Source: CAWUEX02 sp963921305 | Lineage (GTDB): Bacteria > Pseudomonadota > Alphaproteobacteria > Rhodospirillales > Rhodospirillaceae | Reading direction: 5' to 3' | Assembly: GCA_963921305.4 (NCBI GenBank) | Contig: CAWUEX030000002.1 | Location: forward strand, 2,480,001-2,544,000 | Length of the DNA stretch: 64,000 bases | Shown here: one piece after another, positions 1 to 7,557 of the stretch | Layout of the letters: each line of letters starts with the position of its first letter | How positions within the stretch are numbered: position 1 is the stretch's first letter | Position numbers and translations under genes: made by a program | Notes under the pieces: model-generated | What the model saw: the letters and a program-made list of their open reading frames with translations, nothing else | What the model was told of the DNA's origin: nothing | Database searches by the model: none

Positions 1-662
1 GCGGCGGTCACCTCAATGCGGCCGATCTTGGGTGTGCGCCAGGCATAGGGGTTCGGCACAAAGGCGGCACGGCCTGTCGCCCAGCGCTCGACCATGTACG
101 GGCCGGTGCCGTGGGGCTCCAGGGCGAAGGCCTCCGGCCCCACGGCCTCAAAATGCGCCGGTGGCAGGATGCGCACGCCGGCCAGACGCCCCGGGATCAT
201 GCTGTCCGGCTGTGTGGTTTTGACCTCCAGTGTCAGGCGGTCACGGGCTTTCGCGTGGTCGACCGTGCGCACTTCCCGGTAGGCGGAAAACGTCTTGCCC
301 TTGTCGGTGAGAAGAAAGTTGATCGTTGCCGCTACCGCGGCGGCGTCAAAGACCTCGCCGTTGGAAAAGCGGATGCCGTCCTTCAGCTCAAACACCCAGG
401 TTGTTTCGTTCTCATAGCGCCAGGAGTCTGCGAGCAGTCCCACCAGTTCGCCGGCCGGAGAGACTTGGGTCAGGGGTTCGAACAGCGCCGGCCACAGCAG
501 GAGAGGGGGCCAGCCGCCGGAGGTGTGGGGGTTGGCGTTGCCCGGTGGCATCGAGGCAATGGCCATCCGCAGCACACTGTCTTGTGCGGGTTGGGCCGTG
601 GCAACCGTCGACCACGTTAAAAGCACGGCGGCCAATACGGATAAACGCCTACTCGCCATCAT
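1..662 (-). CDS. ABC transporter substrate-binding protein, family 5 (partial)
   Basis: Reading the minus strand from 662 gives a secreted protein that runs off the window edge, so only about the first 220 residues are present. An N-terminal signal peptide (MASRRLSVLAAVLLTW, then ATAQ) is followed by a segment typical of peptide/nickel-type solute-binding proteins (SBP_bac_5): LADSWRYENETTWVFELKDG, then IRFSNGEVFDAAAV. These proteins capture peptides, opines or similar solutes in the periplasm for an ABC permease. No permease gene is visible; it could lie outside the window. Two adjacent ATGs (662 and 659) directly abut the stop of the upstream gene, so the two are probably co-transcribed. 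The substrate cannot be told from the sequence. Confidence 0.85.
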   Translation of the reverse strand, partial: MMASRRLSVLAAVLLTWSTVATAQPAQDSVLRMAIASMPPGNANPHTSGGWPPLLLWPALFEPLTQVSPAGELVGLLADSWRYENETTWVFELKDGIRFSNGEVFDAAAVAATINFLLTDKGKTFSAYREVRTVDHAKARDRLTLEVKTTQPDSMIPGRLAGVRILPPAHFEAVGPEAFALEPHGTGPYMVERWATGRAAFVPNPYAWRTPKIGRIEVTA

Positions 663-2426
663 CTATTTCCGGTAGGCGACATAAGGGGTCAGCTGCTCGT
701 CGAGAAACTCGGTCACCGCGCCGGCCAATTCATCCGCATGAATGTCGAACACGCCATAGGTCATGTGGTCGAACATCACATAAGTCGCGTTTGTCAGAAA
801 ACCGTGCGCCTGATCCGTCGGTTCGGTCAGAATGGAGTCCGTGTTGATGATCAGGGTCTGCTGCTTGATCAGCGGCAGGCGGGTTTCCGCCGGGTAGCCG
901 AACACGGCATCGAAGCCGAACCAGCTGGTCTCCCCCGCCTTCAAATCGTCGATCAAGTTGGCCAAGGCCCGGTCGAACGACACGCCCCTGGGCCGTTTGG
1001 CCACCATGCCGGACCATTTCGCCTGCAAGGATTCCAGGTCGTCCGTCAGCCACGCCGCGCTCTTGCGCTCGTTCCGTTTCTTTTCCCGCCCCTCCGCATC
1101 GAAGTAGGGGTAGGTCACCAGGGCAAGCTTGGCCACCAGGTCATGGCGCAACACCGCCAGTTCCCCGGCGAATACCGAACCGGAGTGATAGCCCATCACG
1201 TCAACCATACCCTTTTGCGTGATGCGATAGTCCATCGAGTCCAAGGCATCGCCGATGGCCATGGCGTGCTCCTGTGCGGTCAACGGCGCACCCGTCTTGG
1301 CCGAATTGCCGAAGCCGATGTGATCGAAGGCGATGACGTCGCGCCGGTCGCCGTCCCCGCGATCCACCGCCGCCTGAAACATCTGAAAGTAGGTGCCGGA
1401 ATACGGCGACGGATGCAGGCACACCAGCGGCCGTTTGGTGGTGCCCGGCGTGCCGGCCCGCCGCGTGTAATGCAGGGCGCCGAAGCGTGTCGGCGCATAG
1501 CCCCGCTCCAGGCCGTGTTCATCGCGGGCGTGCAGCGCCTCATGGGCCAGCCGCCAGCGCTTGTCGGCTTCCATGTCCTCTTCGAAGGGATCGCGCGGGT
1601 GGCCGTACTCGTGCGGTTCGAAGCGTTCCTCGAAACCCATGATGTGGCCTTCCGGATCGATGCAGATGCTCATGTCGGCGCTGTTCCAGCGGAAGGAGTC
1701 ATTGCTGAACTTTACGCCGGCATCTTTAAGCGCTTGATTGAATGCGTCGTGCTCGACCACCCGGACGATGAAGTGATTGGTGATCTCCACCCGGTCCTGC
1801 GGCGGGGTCTGCACCGCCCCGCCGGGGGCGAGTTCCAGATGCACGCCTTCGCCTTGGTCGAACAGATGCCGCCCGTTCACCGGCCCGACCTCCTTGAAGC
1901 CGATCACGTCCCGGTAAAAAGTGATCATGGTCTCCATGTCGGCGACCCGGCGCACGATACTGCGCAGCCCGATGAGATCATCGGGTAGGGGCGCGCAGCC
2001 GGGGTTGTACTCGCTGACGGCGGAACGTCCCAACGCCGTCTCGCCGCCGATGGGCTCGCGCAAACCGACAATCTGCCGGTCCGGGTCGAGCACGAAGGCC
2101 TCCCGGCCAAAGGGTGTCTCGCTGCTGGAAATGAGTTCGCCGCCGGCGCGCAACAGCCGCGCCAGGGTGACGTTCAGATCCCGGGTGTGAAACAGGGGCG
2201 TGCACGGATGCACGTCCGGGTCTGTCACCCGTTCCTCGCGTGGCGGTTTCTCGGCTTTGAGTTCGATGATGTAGGACTCACCGGCCCACAGAAAGTACAC
2301 CGGCTCCTCGCCACGAATTACGGACGTGCCCAGCCCATCCCGGTAAAATGGGATCAGCCTGTCCGCATTCGGCGTGCGGCGCATGTACCAGCCGGGTCCC
2401 ATGTGCAGGTCCCTGGTGGCGGTCAT
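663..2426 (-). CDS. Two-VOC-domain plus alpha/beta-hydrolase fusion protein
   Basis: This 587-residue protein has three parts. Residues about 10-125 and 150-265 are two glyoxalase/bleomycin-resistance (VOC) modules (GWYMRRTPNADRLIPFYRD, then IVRRVADMETMITFYRDVIG, GRHLFDQGEGVHLEL). Residues about 320-575 form an alpha/beta-hydrolase domain with an oxyanion-type LHPSPYSG, a DHIGFGNS strand and a late FDHMTYG His segment. The nucleophile elbow reads GYHSG, which puts His414 where Ser, Cys or Asp normally sits. I chose the ATG at 2426 rather than the upstream frame start because a GAGGGAG ribosome site lies 5 nt before it. It abuts the binding-protein gene downstream, suggesting a catabolic operon. 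The function is unknown; a ring-cleavage or C-C hydrolase theme is inference only. Confidence 0.85.
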   Translation of the reverse strand: MTATRDLHMGPGWYMRRTPNADRLIPFYRDGLGTSVIRGEEPVYFLWAGESYIIELKAEKPPREERVTDPDVHPCTPLFHTRDLNVTLARLLRAGGELISSSETPFGREAFVLDPDRQIVGLREPIGGETALGRSAVSEYNPGCAPLPDDLIGLRSIVRRVADMETMITFYRDVIGFKEVGPVNGRHLFDQGEGVHLELAPGGAVQTPPQDRVEITNHFIVRVVEHDAFNQALKDAGVKFSNDSFRWNSADMSICIDPEGHIMGFEERFEPHEYGHPRDPFEEDMEADKRWRLAHEALHARDEHGLERGYAPTRFGALHYTRRAGTPGTTKRPLVCLHPSPYSGTYFQMFQAAVDRGDGDRRDVIAFDHIGFGNSAKTGAPLTAQEHAMAIGDALDSMDYRITQKGMVDVMGYHSGSVFAGELAVLRHDLVAKLALVTYPYFDAEGREKKRNERKSAAWLTDDLESLQAKWSGMVAKRPRGVSFDRALANLIDDLKAGETSWFGFDAVFGYPAETRLPLIKQQTLIINTDSILTEPTDQAHGFLTNATYVMFDHMTYGVFDIHADELAGAVTEFLDEQLTPYVAYRK

Positions 2427-2545
2427 ACAGACTCCCTCAAACTCCGGTCCGGCGGGCCAAATCCCGCGCCGTTTGAGGGACAACTATAGAAGCGCCGGCC
2501 GCGATTGACACGGCTTCAGACATGTATGTGGACTGGTAAGAGGGT

Positions 2546-3043
2546 CTATTTCACCTGAGGCTTAAAGCGCCATTCGCGCCAGCGCTTGCCGTCACGGTGC
2601 TCGAACACCACCAGCGTTTTGATCGAGCGCTTGCCGCCGTCCTCGGTTTCAAAGAAATCTTCTTCGATCTGCACCAGGGTGTTGTCGGTCAGGCCCCACT
2701 TGTACACGTTCGCACCCAGCCATTTGCCCGAGTCAAAAATCCCGCCCACGGCCTGGCGCACATGCTCGATGCCGCGCACCCGTTCTTCGGCGCCGTCTTC
2801 CGTGATCTCATACATCACGAAGTCTTCGTCCAAGCCCTGCAGCGCGCCTTCGATGTCCATCTGATTAAACGCCGCTTCCGATCTGGCAATGACATCCGCG
2901 TATGGATTATCGGGCTCGAAAAACATGCTGACGCCGCGCTCGAACCCTTGCTCGTTGATGGTGATGCCGGGTTTCATTTCATCGGCGGCATAGGCGGCAA
3001 ACGCAGCGGCGGCGGTGAGGGCAAGAGCAACACGGGCGATCAT
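2546..3043 (-). CDS. Exported SnoaL/NTF2-like protein
   Basis: A 165-residue protein with an N-terminal signal peptide (MIARVALALTAAAAFAAYA) and one NTF2-like cone-fold domain. The pattern is typical of SnoaL/DUF4440-type proteins: an early helix (ADVIARSEAAFNQMDIEGAL), DEDFVMYEI, a central RVRGIEHVRQAVGGIF and late beta strands (IKTLVVFEHRDGKRWREWRF). A good AGGAG site lies 8 nt before the ATG. The start overlaps the stop of the upstream NAD(P)-binding gene by 4 nt (ATGA), so the two are translationally coupled. The substrate is unknown. The signal peptide is unusual, since most SnoaL-like enzymes are cytoplasmic. Confidence 0.75.
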   Translation of the reverse strand: MIARVALALTAAAAFAAYAADEMKPGITINEQGFERGVSMFFEPDNPYADVIARSEAAFNQMDIEGALQGLDEDFVMYEITEDGAEERVRGIEHVRQAVGGIFDSGKWLGANVYKWGLTDNTLVQIEEDFFETEDGGKRSIKTLVVFEHRDGKRWREWRFKPQVK

Positions 3044-3876
3044 TTGGCGTCTCCTGTGGCGGCTTCTTTCTGGCTCGCTTTTTGGCTGGCGAGGAACTTC
3101 TCAATCTCCGCCTGGGGGTTCATCACCGTATCCGAATACAGACCTACAGGCATGTTGCGGTAGGTGTCGGCGGTCAGGTTGTCGAGCACGAAGGCGGCGA
3201 AGTCCGGGTAGGTGATGATGCGCGCACCGGGTGTCGTGCCCGTGGTGTCGATCTTCATGTCACCGCGCGCCGGTTCTTCCACCATGAATCCCGGGCGCAG
3301 CAGGATGTAGTCGAGGCCGCTACCGGCGATCATCTGTTCCATGTCGTACATGTCGTTGTAGAGGGTGCGCGCGTTCCAGCGCCACATCTGGCTCATGTCG
3401 CCGGGTGGCGGTCTGGGCGCGTCCAAATCGACGCGATGCTCCACCCCAGTGGAACTGGCCATGATCAGCCGCCCGTTGCCTTTTTCCGTCATGACCGAGA
3501 TCAGGTTCTCCGCCATCACCGTGTAGATATCCACCGGGCCGACCTCGGCCATCGGGTCGTCCGGCGTGCCGCGGCCAATCATCGACACCACGACCTCATC
3601 GCCGTCGAGAACGCGCGCGATGGACTCCCGGTCATAGATGTCGCCCTGATACAAGGTCAGGTTCGGATGGCTGAAGCCAAGTTTGGAGGGCGTGCGGGCG
3701 AAGCCCTTGACCACGTGTCCGCGCTCCAGCGCCTGGCGGATGATCTCGCGGCCGGACCGGGCGGTCGCGCCCATGACGGCGATGACGGGGAGGTCCTGAG
3801 CGATGGCCGGTAAAAACCGTCCGGCGGCAACAACCAAACCTCCTGCCGTCGCGGCTAAAAAATGTCTGCGCTGCAT
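3040..3876 (-). CDS. NAD(P)-binding NmrA/atypical SDR protein with Tat-like signal
   Basis: A 278-residue protein starting MQRRHFLAATAGGLVVAAG, a twin-arginine-type leader. It is followed by a Rossmann fold whose dinucleotide motif reads VMGATARSGREI (residues about 33-44). Other matching segments are GHVVKGFARTPSKL, LTLYQGDIYDRESIARVLDG, VVSMIGRG and LIMASSTGV, all in the order expected for NmrA-like or NAD(P)H-binding atypical SDRs. The usual YxxxK pair is not clear; YNDMYDMEQMI lies near that position. The ribosome site GGGGAGGG precedes the ATG. It is coupled to the SnoaL-like gene. Cofactor-bound export by Tat is plausible. The reaction is unknown. Confidence 0.78.
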   Translation of the reverse strand: MQRRHFLAATAGGLVVAAGRFLPAIAQDLPVIAVMGATARSGREIIRQALERGHVVKGFARTPSKLGFSHPNLTLYQGDIYDRESIARVLDGDEVVVSMIGRGTPDDPMAEVGPVDIYTVMAENLISVMTEKGNGRLIMASSTGVEHRVDLDAPRPPPGDMSQMWRWNARTLYNDMYDMEQMIAGSGLDYILLRPGFMVEEPARGDMKIDTTGTTPGARIITYPDFAAFVLDNLTADTYRNMPVGLYSDTVMNPQAEIEKFLASQKASQKEAATGDAK

Positions 3877-4027
3877 GTCGCCCTCCCCAATTGGCCCAGG
3901 CTATCGCCTGAACATAATTCTAGGGCAGGGACGGAGAGCGGGTGAAGTTTCTATGTGAGCGCCCAAGCGGCGGATAGGGAGGAGCGGATAGATGCGGCAG
4001 ATAGGCACTGCCTATATGGCATGAGAA

Positions 4028-4053
4028 AAGGCGCTTCCTTGCGGAAGCGCCTT
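4028..4053. terminator. Hairpin terminator, likely bidirectional
   Basis: A perfect 11-bp inverted repeat (AAGGCGCTTCC / GGAAGCGCCTT, 4028-4038 and 4043-4053) with a TTGC loop. It lies downstream of flaF (minus) and upstream of the first minus-strand block. On the minus strand the stem is followed by TTTTCT. A smaller hairpin, GCTTCC-TTCC-GGAAGC, lies at about 4079-4094, closer to the flaF stop. Confidence 0.65.
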
Positions 4054-4109
4054 CTTAAAGACGTCTTGGGCCTGAGGGCTTCCTTCCGGAAGCTACCAAC
4101 GAGCGCTGG

Positions 4110-4460
4110 TTAGGCGCTCTGGCTTTCCAACAAGCCTTCGGCGATCTGGAGATTGGTGTTCGCCAGAGCCTCAAGGGTTTTGTCGTTTGACCCGTCCTGC
4201 ATCTCGAAGGTCTTCTGCGCCACGAAGTGGCTGAGGCGGCAGAGATTTTCCTTCACTTCAGGCGGCAGTGGGTTGGCGTCATGCTCGACGACCGTGCGGA
4301 TGCCGACCCAAAGCTGCAGGTTCTTATCAAGCGCGGCAGCCAGACGGCGTTCGTCTTTGGCTTCCTGCGCCTGTGAAATCTCAAGGGCGGCCTGGGTGAG
4401 GGCGAAAGCATCCTCTTCCAGCAGGCTCATGTCGGTTCCGATGTTGGACATGTAAGTCAT
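4110..4460 (-). CDS. flaF: Flagellar biosynthesis regulator FlaF
   Basis: A 116-residue cytoplasmic protein resembling FlaF, the alphaproteobacterial regulator needed for flagellin synthesis and secretion alongside FlbT. Family features seen are a helical N-terminus (FALTQAALEISQAQEAKDER), the central block ALDKNLQLWVGIRTVVEHDA then NPLPPEVKENLCRLSHFVAQ, and a C-terminal ANTNLQIAEGLLES that matches the usual INxxIxxGL end. I chose MTYMSN at 4460 because GGGGAATAACGG precedes it; an in-frame ATG at 4478 is possible. Flagellin and flbT are not adjacent, which is unusual because flaF normally sits beside them. A TTAACC half-site about 90 bp upstream could be part of a CtrA-type promoter, but the second half is missing. 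Confidence 0.78.
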   Translation of the reverse strand: MTYMSNIGTDMSLLEEDAFALTQAALEISQAQEAKDERRLAAALDKNLQLWVGIRTVVEHDANPLPPEVKENLCRLSHFVAQKTFEMQDGSNDKTLEALANTNLQIAEGLLESQSA

Positions 4461-4919
4461 TCCGTTATTCCCCTTCAAAAGGTTCGTTGGTCTCAGGCCC
4501 GAGGCCTCTTTGTGTACTTCTACGGTTCCAATTTATGGGCCCGGTTGGTTAACAAATGGTTTTACGGACAAAGCGAATTTTGACGGCGCCAGGAGTGCGT
4601 CCCAGGACTATAAAAAGACCTAATAAAAACAATCGTTTATGGCGATTTTGCCCCGCGCTTGGACCGGGATTGAGAACGTCGCGGGTCGCACCATTCAGCG
4701 CGGCGGAACAGGCCCTGAGATGCGACTCCAGAGCCCGATTCCCCCAAGGATTCTGCGGGTTTGCGGCGGTCTGTACGCTCCTATCCGATAGCAATCTCCA
4801 CAACTGCTTTGCCGGTCTTTCCGCCGCACTCAAACCGGGCGCCCTGGAAGCCTCGGATCTTTGCCAAACATGTCCAGACAAGTGGAACCGAAAACTGCCG
4901 TTTCCGGCCAGCCCAGGGA

Positions 4920-5018
4920 GTGCATGGGCTCGTTTGACTCAAAAATAAGACCCTTAGTTCATTGAGGAATTCAGATCGGCTCCGCACAAACCCGTGGCGT
5001 GCATGGGCTCGTTCCTCG
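4920..5018 (+). repeat. 99-bp dispersed repeat, copy 1
   Basis: This segment aligns without gaps over 99 bp to the reverse complement of 51684-51782, with 13 differences by eye. The first 30 bp are identical. The element contains the 15-mer GTGCATGGGCTCGTT twice, at 4920-4934 and 4999-5013, a 79-nt offset that copy 2 shares exactly. Both copies are intergenic. No transposase or target-site duplication is visible. Confidence 0.8.
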
Positions 5019-5058
5019 ATTTTTTTCGGAAAAATTCCTTTTCCGGCGGAATTTGAGG

Positions 5059-5142
5059 CGTCTTGCCGGAGGCGAGCAAAAAAAGACCGGCGGGGTGGGA
5101 GCTCCGTCTCGTCGGAGACGAGCAAAAAAAGACCGGCGGGAT
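5059..5142. repeat. Tandem repeat, 46-bp period, with terminator-like T-runs
   Basis: Two direct copies (about 5059-5096 and 5105-5142) share the core GAGCAAAAAAAGACCGGCGG, with only three differences in the preceding 19 bp. Read on the minus strand each copy gives a GC-rich segment followed by seven T residues, so the duplication produces two successive terminator-like units behind flgH. A third degenerate unit (TTCCGCCGGAAAAGG on the minus strand) lies at about 5037-5052. Confidence 0.75.
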
Positions 5143-5156
5143 TTGCATCCCGCCGG
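5123..5156 (-). terminator. Rho-independent terminator of the flgFGAH operon
   Basis: On the minus strand a perfect 10-bp stem (CCGGCGGGAT, loop GCAA, ATCCCGCCGG; plus-strand 5133-5156) is followed at once by TCTTTTTTTGC. It lies about 150 nt after the flgH stop and is the strongest intrinsic terminator in the island. Confidence 0.85.
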
Positions 5157-5309
5157 CTAGTTGCTTCTGCGCCGCAATAGGCCATGAGTTATTGCGGCTG
5201 TTTTGACGGACCGGGGCCCTCGCGGGCTGATCCGATCGGCGCCAAACCCTAAGAAGAAGGGTCCACGCCGGGGCGCCGCGGACATTCGGTCCGCGGGCCC
5301 GGGGGATCT

Positions 5310-6101
5310 CTAGAACGGGAACACGATGTCGAAGATCTGCTGGCCGTAGCGCGGCTGCTGCACATCCGACAGGCTGCCGCGGCCGCCGTAGGAGATGCGG
5401 GCTTCGGCAATCTTGTCCCAGGTGATTGTGTTGACGGAGCTGATGTCTTCCGGACGGATGACGCCGGCGACGGTCAGTTCGCGCAGTTCATTGTTGACCC
5501 GCACCTCCTGGCGTCCGGCGATGGCCAGGTTGCCGTTGGGCAGGATCTGCAGCACCACGGCGGCGAGGCGGATGTTGACCGACTCATCCCGGGTGATGGC
5601 GCCCGATCCGCGGAAGTTACTGCCGCTGGAAATGTCCAGCGCCGGGGTGTGGTTCTGACCCGGCAGAATGCGGTTCTGGGCGTTAAACAGGTTGGTGACG
5701 TTCAGCGTCTCCGAGACGTTGTCCCGGGTGCGCTGTGTTTCATTGTTGAGCGAGGCGCTTTCGTTCTGGATGTTGACCACCACAGTCAGCACGTCGCCGA
5801 CTTCGCCGGCGCGCTGATCTTTGAAGAACGCGCGGGCGCCGGGCCGCCACAAGGAGTTGGCATTCGGGGCGAGCATTTGCGGGGTCGGCATCGGCATGCT
5901 GACAGGGCGGTATCCTCCCTGTGTTGCAGGATTAACTACGGGAGTCATGGCCGGTGCTTCGCCGACGCGCGACAGGCGCTCCAGGTTGCTGCAGCCGCTC
6001 AGGGCTGTGGCGCCGATCAGTAAAGCGGCCACGGTTCTCAAAGGAGTCTTCAAAGGAGTGCGGGGGTTTTGTTTACGGACTGTCGATTTGCGGACTGTCA
6101 T
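5310..6101 (-). CDS. flgH: Flagellar L-ring protein FlgH
   Basis: A 263-residue lipoprotein that forms the outer-membrane L-ring of the flagellar basal body. A long basic leader precedes a hydrophobic stretch and the lipobox LSGC (Cys37). The mature part carries FlgH hallmarks: SLWRPGARAFFKDQRAGEVG then DVLTVVVNIQNESASLNNET, SNFRGSGAITRDESVNIRLA, ILPNGNLAIAGRQEVRVNNE then LRELTVAGVIRPEDI, and a C-terminal ARISYGGRGSLSDVQQPRYG. The ATG has an AAGGA site 9 nt upstream. It is last in the minus-strand operon flgF-flgG-flgA-flgH. The leader, about 35 residues before the Cys, is longer than usual, so an internal start is possible, although no better one is evident. Confidence 0.96.
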   Translation of the reverse strand: MTVRKSTVRKQNPRTPLKTPLRTVAALLIGATALSGCSNLERLSRVGEAPAMTPVVNPATQGGYRPVSMPMPTPQMLAPNANSLWRPGARAFFKDQRAGEVGDVLTVVVNIQNESASLNNETQRTRDNVSETLNVTNLFNAQNRILPGQNHTPALDISSGSNFRGSGAITRDESVNIRLAAVVLQILPNGNLAIAGRQEVRVNNELRELTVAGVIRPEDISSVNTITWDKIAEARISYGGRGSLSDVQQPRYGQQIFDIVFPF

Positions 6102-6143
6102 GGCTTCTGTCCTTCTGTGTATCTTTCTGAGAGGGTTATCCGG

Positions 6144-7511
6144 TTAGCGCACTGATGCGGTTTGCAGGGAGTCGACGCGCACGGTGTCTGCATCGATCAC
6201 TGTTGCGAAGATCGTCTTGTTCGAGAGGGTGTTCATGATGCGCATGGTTTCACCCGCGCCACCGTTCTCCAGCGCCTTGCCCATAGCGGAGAGCTGCATG
6301 AACGGCGTTTCCAAGCGGATGGTCACAATCTTGCCGCGCTCAATCAGCACCGGAGTGCGCAAATCGCGGCCACGGAACACCTGACCAGCGCGGATGGCGC
6401 GGCGCGCGGTCTGACCGATGACATCGCGCTCGTCGGTGAGCACGCCGCCGGCCAGTTCGTTTTCGTTCATCGTGATCCAGTGAAAGTCCTCTTCCGTCAG
6501 GATTTCGCCGCGGCGCACATCGCGCAGAGCTACTGGCACGTCGACGGGCACAACAATGTGCACATCGGACACCCGGATCGGCGCACCGGCCGGCAGGAAG
6601 CGGCGCGGGCTCAGGCCGATCAGGCGTTCGATATCAGTCACGATGTTCTGAGACACGTCCGACTGGTTCATGGTGATCCAATCGATGTGGCTGGTGCTGA
6701 TTTCCGTGCCCTCGCGCAGGTCATGGCGCGGCACCGGAATGTCGACCAGGGTCACTTGAATGATGTCGTTGTCACGCACTTGCTCTCCAGCGCGGATAAA
6801 CGTGCGCGGGCTTTTGCCGACGAGCAAGTAGGCGTCCATCACCACATCGCGGCGTACCGCCGCCGTCGGCACGTCGATCCACTCGATCATGCTGTCGGTG
6901 ATCAGGGTGTTCTTGCTGACGTTGCGGTTCAGGGCCGGAACGGACACGGTGGGGAAAGCGTTGCCGCGCACCGGAATAAACTGGGCGTTGGGCGTGCCGG
7001 CGGGAACTTCGACGACAGCGGAAAACGCACCGGTGCCGGCATCGAAGAAGGGCTCGCGCACGGCGATGTCCGGCACTGCGTCGGCAGCAATCGTAATGTG
7101 CCCGAGCGGTGCAGAAAGGCTGAGGCCGTAGTTGTTGGGCATGCCCATGGCGATCAGGTCTTGCTCAACCCGGTCGAGGATATCGCCTTCACTGATGGTT
7201 TGCCCCGGGCGGTACACCATGGCGCGGTCGTAGGTGTTTGCAGGGCGCCAGTCGATGCCGTAGGTCCGGGCCACGTTGGCCAGCCATTTCGAGCCGAGCA
7301 CGAAGCGCTGTCCGGGTTTCGGGGCAGGGGCGACCGCCTTTTCCGGCCACATGAGGTCTCCCTCGAACAGGTCGCCCAACGTCACCGCCGGGGAGCTTAC
7401 TGTCACCGACGGGCGGAGCTTGACTGTGTAGTCATTGCCGATCGCCAGCGCCGATGTTGTCAGCGTCGCGCCAAGTGCGAGTGCAAGTGCGAAGATGCGG
7501 GCCCAAGTCAT
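6144..7511 (-). CDS. flgA: Flagellar P-ring assembly chaperone FlgA with three SAF-like repeats
   Basis: A 455-residue periplasmic protein with a signal peptide (residues 1-23). FlgA assists P-ring (FlgI) polymerisation and normally has one SAF domain plus a C-terminal beta domain. Here the SAF-like unit occurs three times, at about 190-251, 257-318 and 323-384. Each has VPV(L/R)..(D/N)(V/L).xGxxI...I.WI, then a LIG(L/Q)(S/T)(P/A)R(R)xxxAG segment and a closing VxxxD(I/V/L). The final about 65 residues (GKIVTIRLETPFMQLSAMGK, NTLSNKTIFATVIDADTVRV) are the normal FlgA end. The protein is therefore much longer than typical FlgA. It lies between flgG and flgH with gaps under 50 nt. Confidence 0.92.
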   Translation of the reverse strand: MTWARIFALALALGATLTTSALAIGNDYTVKLRPSVTVSSPAVTLGDLFEGDLMWPEKAVAPAPKPGQRFVLGSKWLANVARTYGIDWRPANTYDRAMVYRPGQTISEGDILDRVEQDLIAMGMPNNYGLSLSAPLGHITIAADAVPDIAVREPFFDAGTGAFSAVVEVPAGTPNAQFIPVRGNAFPTVSVPALNRNVSKNTLITDSMIEWIDVPTAAVRRDVVMDAYLLVGKSPRTFIRAGEQVRDNDIIQVTLVDIPVPRHDLREGTEISTSHIDWITMNQSDVSQNIVTDIERLIGLSPRRFLPAGAPIRVSDVHIVVPVDVPVALRDVRRGEILTEEDFHWITMNENELAGGVLTDERDVIGQTARRAIRAGQVFRGRDLRTPVLIERGKIVTIRLETPFMQLSAMGKALENGGAGETMRIMNTLSNKTIFATVIDADTVRVDSLQTASVR

Positions 7512-7557
7512 GTCAATCAGTCCTGTCGTTGCGTTCCGTGGGGCGTTCCGTGCGGCG

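Larger units (their letters stand above)
4461..5309. other. Long intergenic region between flaF and flgH
   Basis: About 850 bp without a convincing gene. Open frames exist on both strands but show no family motif, no ribosome site and no consistent start. What can be seen is the flaF upstream region (4461-4600), one copy of a 99-bp dispersed repeat (4920-5018), a hairpin at about 5029-5046, a 46-bp-period tandem repeat carrying terminator-like T-runs (5059-5142), the main minus-strand terminator (5123-5156) and a GC-rich hairpin, CCGCGGAC-ATTCG-GTCCGCGG, at 5276-5296 just after flgH. A small RNA gene is possible but cannot be shown. Confidence 0.6.

Noticed and set aside
738..1988. 416-codon plus-strand open frame
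   Set aside because: It lies antisense to the VOC-hydrolase fusion, which has clear domains and a ribosome site. The frame has no family motif.
4540..4575. Possible CtrA box before flaF
   Set aside because: Only one TTAACC half-site is present; the partner at the N7 distance reads AAAA.
4556..4948. 130-codon plus-strand open frame in the flaF-flgH gap
   Set aside because: No ribosome site, family motif or plausible composition, and it ends in the dispersed repeat.
4781..5185. 134-codon minus-strand open frame
   Set aside because: It is built from the terminator tandem repeats and the dispersed repeat, so coding is very unlikely.
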